The notes beneath the pieces were generated by a model. That model did not search any database. It was not told where the DNA came from and saw nothing but the letters and a program-made list of their open reading frames with translations. Source: Odoribacteraceae bacterium (GTDB taxonomy: Bacteria > Bacteroidota > Bacteroidia > Bacteroidales > Marinifilaceae). From it: DNA of 13,006 nucleotides. This document shows, piece after piece, positions 1 to 8,400 of this stretch. The translations under genes and the position numbers were made by a program. Location: positions 1-13,006 of the forward strand of contig JAIRXZ010000047.1 in NCBI GenBank assembly GCA_031267995.1, written 5' to 3'. The stretch's first letter is position 1. Every line of letters starts with the position of its first letter.

Positions 1-25
1 GGCGCACACGCGTGTGCGCCCCTAC
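1..25. repeat. REP-like GC palindrome, probably cut by the window edge
   Basis: Bases 1-20 form a perfect palindrome, GGCGCACACGCGTGTGCGCC, followed by CCTAC. Read on the minus strand it begins GTAGGGGCGCAC. The same head occurs at 12085-12110, and related copies (GTAGGGGCGCGC and GTAGTGGCGCGC) occur at 11878-11901 and 12041-12064. One repeat family therefore lies at both ends of the locus. It is probably a dispersed extragenic palindrome. Its left border is not visible. Confidence 0.7.
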
Positions 26-32
26 GAATACG

Positions 33-60
33 CGAGGGCGCCTTGTAAGGGGCGCCCTCG
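33..60. repeat. GC-rich hairpin beyond the operon end
   Basis: Ten-base arms CGAGGGCGCC (33-42) and GGCGCCCTCG (51-60) are perfectly complementary around an 8-base loop that itself holds CCTT/AAGG. No T-run follows on either strand, so a classical intrinsic terminator is not supported. It may be another extragenic palindrome or a 3'-end stabilising hairpin for the leftward transcript. Confidence 0.5.
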
Positions 61-91
61 TTGTGGTCTCGATTTGTTCTCGACGCGTTCT

Positions 92-110
92 CCTCCCGTA
101 TATCGGGAGG
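92..110 (-). terminator. Hairpin just after the last operon gene, possible terminator
   Basis: CCTCCCG (92-98) and CGGGAGG (104-110) are complementary with a TATAT loop. On the minus strand the hairpin starts 11 bases after the TAA of the BACON-repeat lipoprotein gene, where the operon should end. The bases after it lack a T-run, so it may mark the transcript 3' end without being a strong intrinsic terminator. Confidence 0.4.
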
Positions 111-121
111 GGGCGCGCGAT

Positions 122-1519
122 TTAGAAGGTGGTAGGTTCGAATCGCACCCAGAGGGTTGGGTTGGCGATATCGCGGTACCAGAAGGTGTTTCCGTCCTGG
201 ATGAGGGTGAAGCCGGTGGTTTTGGCGAACCAGGCGCGGAGTTTTATGTAGTAGGGGCTGTCCGTGAGGAAAGCGTAGTTGTCGAAGCCGCTGACGCGGG
301 AGTTGCCGGAATAGTTGGAAGTGAGATCGGAAGGACTGTTCCCTCCCGCGGGCGTGCCGAATCCGGCGGTAGAGTTCCAGTAGTAGTACTGCTTGGTGGC
401 GCCCTCGAGGAGGTAGACGGTGGTGGCGTAGGCGTAGGTGCTGCGGGGAGCCTCGAGGCGCAGTTCCTGGAGGATCATGTCGTGGGGGAGGATATCGGCG
501 GCGAGGGCGTCCCACCAGGCCTGGATGGTGTCGCACATGAGGGTGACCTTGAGCCGGGTGGTGGTGCCGCTGTAGTTTTTGACGTTCATGAGCGCCGTTT
601 TGGTGGCGAGGGCGGGATCTTGCTCGTAGGTGGTGATGTTGGTGGCGTCGGGCGGGTCGAGGACGAGTTTCTCCTGGTCGACGTTGATGGTGGAGGTGAA
701 GGTTTCGCTGCCGGCCGTGACGGTGATGGTGACGGTGCCTTGGCGGGTGCTGGTGGTGGCGTTTGCCTTGGCCTGGAGGATGATGCTGTCGGCGGTGATG
801 GTGGCGGCGAGCCAGGAGGTGGCCGACGGGTCGACGGTGGCCGAGGGGAGGAGGTCGGAGGTGTAGCCGACGGAGGCGGCGCTTTTGTTGACGGGGAGTT
901 TGACCTGGCCGCGGTCGACGCGGAAGGTGAGGGCGGGTTGCGCGACGGCGAGGGTGACGATGCCGATGCTGTCGCCGATGATGACGCTGACGGTGGCGGC
1001 GCGCGGGAGGGTGAGGGAGGGGTTGAGGGTGGCGTCGAGGAGGATGGTGTCCTGCCGGAGGGTGACGGTGAGCCAGTCGGGGGGCGTGCCGGGGAAGGCG
1101 ACGGCGAGGGGGTAGGCGCAGGTGGTGGGTACGATGGCGCTGCCCCCGGTGGGGAGGAATTGTACCTGGTTGTCCATGAGCAGGGTGATGGCGGCCTGGG
1201 TGACGGGGATGTAGTTGACGCGTCCGCCGGCGGTGACGGTGACGAGGGCGGTGCGGGTGGTCATGGTGGCGTTTTCGTCGACGGTGATGGTGATGTCGCG
1301 TCCGTTGGTGGTGTAGGTGCACCAGGGTTGGTCGACGGTGACGGTGTAGGGTGTGGCGTCGGCGATGGTGATGGTGCCGGTGCCGCCGGTGGCGGGAAAT
1401 TGGCTGACGTCGGCGCTTTCGACGTGCAGTTGTATGGAGTCGAAGGGGGCCGTGGGGCTGTCCGTCCCGCATCCTGCCGCGAGGAGGAGGAGGGAGAGGA
1501 GGTAGGTGAGGTGTTTCAT
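122..1519 (-). CDS. BACON-repeat lipoprotein with unknown C-terminal domain
   Basis: This 465-residue protein is probably exported and surface-anchored. The N-terminus is a short lipoprotein signal, MKHLTYLLSLLLLAAGC, with the lipid cysteine at residue 17. Three beta-rich repeats follow at about 30-110, 113-197 and 198-284. Each has a conserved pattern: an early small-residue turn (ATGG, PTGG, NKSA), a mid Trp (W66, W150, W236), a TVTxxxG-like strand, and a closing VxQ or VDQ. This matches BACON-type folds, which are common N-terminal modules in Bacteroidota surface proteins. Residues about 290-465 are rich in Tyr, Trp and Thr and match no family I recognise; they may bind ligand. The gene starts one base after the upstream stop, so it is the last gene of the operon. 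It is very rich in Thr and Ala, and its coding strand is strongly C-rich. The BACON call is by pattern only. Confidence 0.8.
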   Translation of the reverse strand: MKHLTYLLSLLLLAAGCGTDSPTAPFDSIQLHVESADVSQFPATGGTGTITIADATPYTVTVDQPWCTYTTNGRDITITVDENATMTTRTALVTVTAGGRVNYIPVTQAAITLLMDNQVQFLPTGGSAIVPTTCAYPLAVAFPGTPPDWLTVTLRQDTILLDATLNPSLTLPRAATVSVIIGDSIGIVTLAVAQPALTFRVDRGQVKLPVNKSAASVGYTSDLLPSATVDPSATSWLAATITADSIILQAKANATTSTRQGTVTITVTAGSETFTSTINVDQEKLVLDPPDATNITTYEQDPALATKTALMNVKNYSGTTTRLKVTLMCDTIQAWWDALAADILPHDMILQELRLEAPRSTYAYATTVYLLEGATKQYYYWNSTAGFGTPAGGNSPSDLTSNYSGNSRVSGFDNYAFLTDSPYYIKLRAWFAKTTGFTLIQDGNTFWYRDIANPTLWVRFEPTTF

Positions 1520-1520
1520 G

Positions 1521-2945
1521 TTAGTCGTCTATTTTGGTGAGTTTGATGTTGTAATAGCGATAGATGCGGGATCCGTAGATGGCCTGGGTGTCGCCGACGT
1601 AGTAGCCGTTGTAGAAGCCGGGGGAGTTGTCGGTGGAGGCGAGGGTGCTGCCGGCGATGGTGGTGAAGGCGCGGAGGGAGAAGCCGTAGGCCTGGCCGAC
1701 GGTGGTGGATCGCCCGTTGTTGGTGAATTGGATGACGCGGGTGTCGCCTTCGTCGTGGTTCCACTTGCCGGCGAGGCCGTAGGGGGGTCGCCCGACGGTG
1801 GCCTGGGTGTAGAAGGAGGTGCCGTTGAGGTAGCTGTAGACGAATCGGAATTCGTTGCCGGCGTCGGTGATGTAGAATGCCTGGTTGACGAGGGCGATGG
1901 TGCCTTTCATGGCGTCAAATTCGAGTTCGAAGACGGGGTGGGGGAAGATTTTGGGGATGACCATGTTGAAGGTGACGTTGGCGCGTTTGGCGGTGATGAT
2001 GGCGGTGTCCACGAGGATGGGGGTGAGGGCGACGACCATGCCGTTGCCACATTCGAAGCGCCAGCGGCCGAGGAACTCGGCGTATTTGAGTTCGTAGTCG
2101 GGCGGGAACCCGGGGACGACTTCGAAGGTGGAGCCGGGGTCGGTGCAGACGTATTTGTTGGTGTTGAAGTCCCAGGCGAGGTTTTCAAAGGTGGAGCCGT
2201 CGAGGGTGACGGGTTCGTAGAGGCGTAGTCCTTCGGGTGTTTTGATGTAGGGGATGTTGAGGGTGGTGTCCTGCCCGGTGGCGCCGGTGTAGTAGGCGCT
2301 GAAGGCGCGGTCGACTTCGGCGGCGGTGGCGATTTCTTGCCCGTTGCCCTGGAAGATGAAGAGGCCGTAGCCGTAGAGGGAGAGGGTGTCGGCGATGTTT
2401 TGGGCGAGGGTGTTGACGTCGTTGATGTAGGCGTCGAAGTCGAAGGCGGGGTCGCAGCGGCGCATGACGAGGCGTCGTCCCCATTTTTTGCCTTGGAGTT
2501 CGATGGTGTTGTCGTCGCCTTTCATGAAGACGAATTCGTAGTCGCCGGCCCATCCGTCGACGTCGCCTTGTCCCTTTGGCTCGCTGAAGAAGTGCATCAC
2601 CTTGTTATAGGTGTTGAAGGAGAGGAGGATGGATTGTTCCGAGAGGAGGGCGTATTCCGACGTGGCGACGGCGCCGGCCGGGGCGTTGGTTTCGCGTTCG
2701 CAGGCGACGTCCGTGGTGCCGTCGGCGTAGAATTTAATGTGCATGGCGTACCCGCCGAGGGCGGCTTTTTTGTCGGGATAATAGTCGGCGAGCCACCCGT
2801 TTTCGGCATTGACGAGTCGCGTCTGCCACGCTTTTTGTTGCGCGGCGATGCGTTCCGAGGCGGGGGCGTCGAAGATGTCCTCCACGGTGGGCACGCAGCC
2901 CTGTGCGAGGGTGAGCGCGAGGGCGAGGTATAGTAGATGTTTCAT
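1521..2945 (-). CDS. DUF4302-type lipoprotein
   Basis: The 474-residue protein has a signal MKHLLYLALALTLAQGC with lipid Cys17, followed by VPTVEDIFDAPASERI. Several segments resemble the DUF4302 family as I remember it: xDIFxxxASERI near residues 23-34, NGWLADYYP near 49, GGYAMHIKFYADG near 64, LLSFNTYNKVMHFFSEP near 107, and GDYEFVFMKG with ELQGKKWGRRLVM near 133-160. DUF4302 proteins are Bacteroidota lipoproteins often encoded near SusC/SusD pairs; their biochemical role is not known to me. The middle and C-terminal parts are beta-rich with many aromatics (FLGRWRFECGNG, YGLAGKWNHDEGDTR), which would suit a binding protein. The start lies 6 bases after the metallopeptidase stop and the stop lies 1 base before the BACON lipoprotein start, so the three genes are co-transcribed. 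No catalytic motif is evident. Confidence 0.83.
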   Translation of the reverse strand: MKHLLYLALALTLAQGCVPTVEDIFDAPASERIAAQQKAWQTRLVNAENGWLADYYPDKKAALGGYAMHIKFYADGTTDVACERETNAPAGAVATSEYALLSEQSILLSFNTYNKVMHFFSEPKGQGDVDGWAGDYEFVFMKGDDNTIELQGKKWGRRLVMRRCDPAFDFDAYINDVNTLAQNIADTLSLYGYGLFIFQGNGQEIATAAEVDRAFSAYYTGATGQDTTLNIPYIKTPEGLRLYEPVTLDGSTFENLAWDFNTNKYVCTDPGSTFEVVPGFPPDYELKYAEFLGRWRFECGNGMVVALTPILVDTAIITAKRANVTFNMVIPKIFPHPVFELEFDAMKGTIALVNQAFYITDAGNEFRFVYSYLNGTSFYTQATVGRPPYGLAGKWNHDEGDTRVIQFTNNGRSTTVGQAYGFSLRAFTTIAGSTLASTDNSPGFYNGYYVGDTQAIYGSRIYRYYNIKLTKIDD

Positions 2946-2951
2946 GTGGAA

Positions 2952-3839
2952 TTACTTTAAAAGGTCAGTTAAATCGAGGTTGTTCAGCTCGCCGAAACGC
3001 CGTTGTACGACGGCGCGGAGGTAGTCGATGTCCAGCTCCCAGACGTCCTTGAGGTAGGCCTTGACGATGTCCAGCTTGGCGGCGAGGAGGGAGGCGCCGG
3101 GTTCGCCGGCGATGGCCATCTGTTCCTCCCACCAGCCGTCGGGCTTGACGACGTAGAAGGCGATGATTTCGACGAAGTCTTCGTCCGGTTCGTCGCGGGC
3201 GTACTTGCTGATGAATCCTTTTTGGAGGGCTATTTCCAGCGTGTTGCCGGCGGAGTTCCACTCGTTATAGAGGTAGTCCGCGGGGGTGATGAGGCGGAAG
3301 GCGCTGGTGTAAGCTTTCTTTTGGTGGAGGATGTGGGAGAATTCGTGGAACATGGTTTTGAGGTAGTACTCGCTGAGGAGTTCCTGGTTGACGCTGGTGG
3401 CGGTGAGGTCGTTGACGAGGTAGAGGGTGATTTTCATCCCGCTTTCGGCCGTTCCCTTGAGGACGGAGGAGGTGGTGTAGGCACCCGACCCTACCACGTG
3501 GATGACGCGCTGCGAGTGGGTGCGCAGGAAGTTGACGCCCAGCAGCTCGTCGTACGATTCGTAGAACATGTGCTTGAGGATCTTCGCCAGGGCGAGGGCT
3601 TTGTCCGGGATGGCGGGGACAACCTCGTATGACCGGTCCGTCTCCACGTCCTGGAGTTTGTACTGGTACTGGATGTTGTAGGGGTAGGTGTAGTTTTGGA
3701 GGAGCCATTGTTCGATCTCGCTGATGGAGCTTCTGTCGGGATCCTCGAAGATGCTTTTGGCGCGGGGGGCGTCCTCGGCGCACGAGCAAAAGGCCAGCGC
3801 GCAGGCGACGATGCAGGTGTACGTGAATATCTTTTTCAT
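2952..3839 (-). CDS. Zinc metallopeptidase lipoprotein (HExxH, SusCD-associated)
   Basis: The 295-residue protein carries a lipoprotein signal ending at CSC, with lipidation probably at Cys20. It has the zinc-binding motif HEFSH at residues 165-169, where His165 and His169 would bind zinc and Glu166 would be the general base. A later EDFVEIIAFY segment (220-229) offers Glu224 as a likely third ligand. Length, lipobox, motif and position match the putative zinc-binding metallopeptidase family (Peptidase_Mx1; substrate import-associated zinc metallohydrolase lipoproteins), which is found next to SusC/SusD genes. It probably trims a peptide or protein substrate at the cell surface before import, but the substrate is unknown. 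The gene begins 21 bases after the susD stop and ends 6 bases before the DUF4302 gene. All catalytic residues I expect are present, so it should be active. Confidence 0.88.
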   Translation of the reverse strand: MKKIFTYTCIVACALAFCSCAEDAPRAKSIFEDPDRSSISEIEQWLLQNYTYPYNIQYQYKLQDVETDRSYEVVPAIPDKALALAKILKHMFYESYDELLGVNFLRTHSQRVIHVVGSGAYTTSSVLKGTAESGMKITLYLVNDLTATSVNQELLSEYYLKTMFHEFSHILHQKKAYTSAFRLITPADYLYNEWNSAGNTLEIALQKGFISKYARDEPDEDFVEIIAFYVVKPDGWWEEQMAIAGEPGASLLAAKLDIVKAYLKDVWELDIDYLRAVVQRRFGELNNLDLTDLLK

Positions 3840-3860
3840 CTCTTTAATTTTCGGGGGTTA

Positions 3861-5474
3861 TCATCTGGGATTGGGGGTCATTCCGGCCTTGATCACGGGA
3901 TCCGGCAGCTGGATGGCGCGGCGGGGATCGTTCACCGGCAGCTCGTCGAGGAGGGTGTACCTGTTGTTGGCGTCGATTTCGCGGCGATAGATGACGATGC
4001 CGAAGCGCTTGATATCGTACCAGCGGAGGCCGTCGAAGAGAGTCTCCACGCGGCGGAAGTGGAGGAGGCAATGGAGGAAATTCTCCTGCTCGTCGGAGAC
4101 GATGGGGGTTTCGGGGTTCAGCCGCTTTTTGACGGTGGGGGCGTCCCAGGCGTAGTAGTGGGGATCGTCGGGGGCGTCGGGATCGGGGGTGGGATCGGAG
4201 TAGAAGCTATTGATCAGCCCCCTCGTCAGCGTCACCGTGGTGGAGGAGTGCGAGGACATCCACAGGGCGAGGTCTTCGGTAGCCTTGTCGTACTGTTCCA
4301 GCATGATGTAAGCCTCGGCGCGGCACAGCAGCGTTTCGTCCGCGGTGAAAGCCACCTGCACCGTCCGGGTGTACCCCGTGCCGGCCACGCGGTCGGTATA
4401 CTGGAACAGGTTGGGGTACTTGGGCATGCAGATGTAGCCGCCGTAGTTGGAATAGCTGGAAGTTTGGTGGTAGAAGGTGGGAGGACTCGACCTGTACGTG
4501 CCCCACGGGCCGGTGACGCGCGAAACCTCCGTGCTGGCGAGGAGCTGGGAATGGGCGTATCGCTTGCCGTAGCTGACGTTGCGGAAGATTTGCCCGGCGT
4601 AGGAGTAAACGGGGATCAGGAGCAGGTTGGTCTCGTGCTTGGGCAGGATGTAGTCGCCGGCGATGAGGGAGTAATCCCCCTCCAGCACCGAGTAGTCGCT
4701 CACCCGCCGCAGGGCGTTGAGGGGGGTGTTGCCCAGGACAACGGTGGCGTGCTCCACCACCTTGTCGTACTTGCCGTAATAGAGGTAAAAGCGGGTGGCG
4801 AAGGCGTGTGCTGCCTTCATGTTGAAGTGGTACTTGGGCACGGTGTAGATGTTATCGTCGATCAGCGGCAGCCCCTCGACGAGGTCTTCCTCGATCCGCC
4901 GGTAGACCTCGGCCACGGAAGCCCGCGTGTAGACGGGGGAGACGGTAGTCTCCGGCTCGGTCATGTAAGGCACGCCGAGGTCGGTCTCCCCGTGGCTTTT
5001 GGAGTAATGGAGGCCAAAGACGTTCACCAGCCTGAAGTGGTGATAGGCGCGAATCAGCAGCGCCTCGCCCCGTTGCGGGTTCAGCCGCGCGGGACTGCCC
5101 AGTTCCTCGATGGCTTGCAGTGCCTGGTTGGCCACGGCGATGGCGCTGTAACACCCTTCCCACACGGCCTTTGGTGAATCGTTACCGGTTTCCAGCATAT
5201 CCTTCCAGGCAAACTGTTCGTCCTGCAGCCGGTTGTAGGCGGAGCCGAGCGTCCCGCGGCTGTCGATGTTATCCGAGGCCATCTCGGTCAGCACGATGCC
5301 GGGGTGCTCGTCGTAGCCGGAGACGAGGAGGCTCGTGATCTTCGCGTCCGTGTCGATATCCGTGCGGTTATCGGGGAGCGTGTCCAAAAATCGTTCGCAG
5401 GCGGCGCCCGTCCATGCCAGCGCCAGCAGCGCGGCAACCCGCGTAATAAACCTGTATTTCATAACTCCTTGCAT
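3861..5474 (-). CDS. SusD/RagB-family outer-membrane lipoprotein
   Basis: The 537-residue protein is the surface lipoprotein that forms the substrate-capturing lid on the SusC channel. The lipobox is WTGAAC, followed by ERFLDTLPDNRTDID, a classic SusD N-terminus. TPR-like helical segments follow: VWEGCYSAIAVANQAL (104-119) and EALLIRAYHHFRLVNVFG (137-154) with LGVPY (166-170). Near the C-terminus, HFRRVETLFDGLRWYDIKR matches the SusD RxxExxxEGxRWxDxxR motif. The ATG chosen here directly follows the susC TAA (TAAATG), as is common in coupled susC/susD pairs. A second ATG four codons later, at 5462, gives MKYRFITRV, a tidier lipoprotein signal, and has AAGGAG just 2 bases upstream. Either start yields the same mature protein. 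Ligand specificity cannot be read from the sequence. Confidence 0.93.
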   Translation of the reverse strand: MQGVMKYRFITRVAALLALAWTGAACERFLDTLPDNRTDIDTDAKITSLLVSGYDEHPGIVLTEMASDNIDSRGTLGSAYNRLQDEQFAWKDMLETGNDSPKAVWEGCYSAIAVANQALQAIEELGSPARLNPQRGEALLIRAYHHFRLVNVFGLHYSKSHGETDLGVPYMTEPETTVSPVYTRASVAEVYRRIEEDLVEGLPLIDDNIYTVPKYHFNMKAAHAFATRFYLYYGKYDKVVEHATVVLGNTPLNALRRVSDYSVLEGDYSLIAGDYILPKHETNLLLIPVYSYAGQIFRNVSYGKRYAHSQLLASTEVSRVTGPWGTYRSSPPTFYHQTSSYSNYGGYICMPKYPNLFQYTDRVAGTGYTRTVQVAFTADETLLCRAEAYIMLEQYDKATEDLALWMSSHSSTTVTLTRGLINSFYSDPTPDPDAPDDPHYYAWDAPTVKKRLNPETPIVSDEQENFLHCLLHFRRVETLFDGLRWYDIKRFGIVIYRREIDANNRYTLLDELPVNDPRRAIQLPDPVIKAGMTPNPR

Positions 5475-8400
5475 TTAGATTCCAAATCTTAAAGTAAACG
5501 TGAACTGTTTCGACAACGGGGCAGAGACGCCACCGGCATGGAAAAACTCCGGGTCGTGCCCGTTCAATTTCTTGTCGGCATAGATGAGGAAGAGGTTCGT
5601 CCCCTGCAGCTTCATGGAGAGGCTCTTGAAGCCGGCATCGGCCAGCCACGCCTTGGGCAGCTCGTAGGAGAGGGAGACCTCCTTCATGCGCACGAAGCCG
5701 CCGTCGGCCACCCGCACGTTGGAAAAGTTGTACGAGTTGTAGCCGTAGCGGATGTCTACGATCCGGCTATTGCCCGTCGTTTGGCGCGTGGCCAGGATCA
5801 CCGGGACGTTCGTGAACGCCTCGTCGCCAGGCGCCACCCAGCGGTTTTTAAACTCCTTGGGCATGGCATCGATGTCCGAGTAACCCGACCGGAATACCCG
5901 ATCCAGCCGCACCTTGTTGCCAAACGAGTAGGTTATAAAGACATTCAACCGCAGCGTCTTGTAAGTAAAGATATTTCCAAGGCTGCCGAAGATCGTCGGC
6001 TCCGTCGGCCCCTCGTACTTGAGGAAATCCAGCTTTTCGCGCTCCTGGAAATAGACGTTGGTGGTAGTCACCTGGTGATCCTGGTCGAGGAACGTCGGCA
6101 CGCCATCCTTGTCCAGCCCCATGAAGGGGATGGAAAACAGCGCCCGGTGCGGGTAGCCGATCTTCCCGAACCCGGTGTTGGTGATAAAGTCGTAGACCCG
6201 TTTGCGGGTGTAGAGCTGCGTGATTCTGGCGTGGGTATAAGAGAAAATAAAGTCCGTGTTCCAGGCAAACCCCGCCCGCTTGATGTTTTTGGTGGAGAGC
6301 GTTGCCTCGAACCCGTCCGACTTCATCTCGGCGTTGTTGGCATACTTCTCCACCTCCCCGCCGATGCCCAGCGTGGAAATCTCACCGATCAGGTCGAAAT
6401 TGGCGCGCCGGTACCAGTCCACGCTCAGGTTAACGCGATTATCCAGGAAACCGAGGTCGAGGCCGACATTCAGCTCGTGCTTCTTTTCATACGTCAGGTC
6501 GCTGTTTTCGAGCCGACTGATATAGATCTTCGTCTCCTGCTGGTCGGGCTGCGGCCGCCAGATCAGGTCGGGACGCAGCACCACCTTGGAATTGGTCACG
6601 AAACTCGGCCCCCTGTCCCCCGTCAAGCTATACGAAGCCTTCAACTTGGCGTGGGAAAGCACCGACTTGAGGGCGTCGCCGTAAAACTCCTCCTCGTGGA
6701 TATTCCAGGCCCCGGCCAGGTTCCACGTGGGCAACCACCGCGCCGACCGCGCCTTGCCGAGCTTGTTGGTACCCTCGTACCGCAACGTCCCGTTGAACGT
6801 GTACTTGCTCATGTAGGAATAGGCGCCGAAGGCAAAAAAGGCAGCGCTCCGCGTCCGCGTTGTCGTCACCTCGTAATAGCCGCTGCCCCCCTCCTTGCTC
6901 TGCTTGAACACCTCGTAGGCGTAATTGACGACGTCGCCCATCGAGTACTGCCGACCCCAGCCGGTGAAGGGAACGCGCTGCCGGTCGGCATAATTAATCT
7001 CCGTGCCGCCAAACAATTTCATGATGTGGACATTGTTAAAATCCCTGTCCCACGAGGCCGTACCCCTGAAATCGTACCCCACCATCAAATTATCCGTGCG
7101 CTTGTAAATACCCCCCTGCGGCAGCACGCTGATGGGCGGCTCCAGCAAGTTGTCCGGATCGGTATACAGGTACGGGTTAGCATCCCGCACCACCGCGTCC
7201 GGCATCGCCCGGTACGCCATCGCCTGGTTCGACTCGTCCTTGATGTGGTGCTCCAGCGACGACAGCGTGTACTTCATCGCCCCCAGCGCCGCCAGCTCCA
7301 CCTGCCGCCGGATCCGCCACTTCACCTCGCCCTGGAACTTCAGGTCGACAACGTTCAGATCCATGTAATTATTCTTCAGCTCGTGATGGATATTAAACGG
7401 CGCGTAATTCCGCGTGTAAAACTCGCTGGCGTCCATCGTCCGCGAGGCATTCAGCGCGTAACTGTACGGGTTAATATCGAAATTGCGCGTCACCTCGCCC
7501 CTCACCACGTCATTCTCCTGTCCCAGCGTGCCGGGCGCCGACTGCTTGCGGTACGAGGCGTTCGTTATCAGGTTCAGCGACAAGTTCTGCCGGATATTAA
7601 ACGTCGAATTGAGAATCCCCGTGTAACGGTTCACCGAGCTGGCAATCGTCCACCCCGGGTCAATCATCGCGCTCAGCGAGGCGTAATAATTCGTCTTGTC
7701 CGTGCCCCCCGACATGCTCAGCGAGTGATTCTGCTGCAAGCTCAGGCGGAACAGCTCCTTGAACCAATTCGTGTTCCTCATCTCCGCCCGCCTCAGGTAA
7801 GCGTTCTTGGCCTCCTCCGTGTTGAGCAAGGCATACGTCCCCGTCGCCTCGTCATACGTGTTCATCAGCTGGTACATCTTCCCGTAGACGCCGCTATTCC
7901 GGTCGCGAAACGTCCCGGAAAAAGTCAGCCACCCCTTCGCCTCCAGCTCCTTGTACACGTCCATCTGATCCTGCGAATTCATGATATCAAACCCGCTATA
8001 ATCGGGGATCAGCCGCGTCGTGAACTCGCCCGTGTACTTCAAATCGCTCGCCCCCTTCTTCCCCCTCTTGGTCGTCACCACGATCACCCCGGACATCGCC
8101 CGCGCCCCGTAAATCGAGGTCGCCGAGCCATCCTTCAAAATCTGGAAACTCTCTATATCATCCGCGTTCAACCCGGCGATGGCCGAGCTAATCAGCGTCT
8201 CCGCGTCGCCCGACGACAGCGCGTCCGCGTCAACCTCCACCACGTCCTCCATGATCACCCCGTCCACCACCCACAGCGGGCGCGAGCTACCATATATAGA
8301 GGTAGCCCCGCGGATGCGAATCTTCGGCGCCGTCCCGAAAGTCCCGGAAATATTCTGTACCGACACCCCCGCCGACCGTCCCTCCAGCGAGCGACTGATA

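Noticed and set aside
128..150. tRNA-like T-arm text GGTTCGAATCGC
   Set aside because: It lies inside the 3' end of the BACON lipoprotein gene and encodes VRFEPTTF on the minus strand. No acceptor, D-arm or anticodon arm surrounds it.
14..1540. A 508-residue plus-strand open frame opposite the BACON lipoprotein
   Set aside because: It is nearly all Gly, Val, Asp and Glu, an antisense shadow of Thr/Ala-rich coding sequence, with no recognisable domain.
3696..5177. A 493-residue plus-strand open frame opposite susD and the peptidase start
   Set aside because: It spans two genes on the other strand and has shadow-like composition and no motif.
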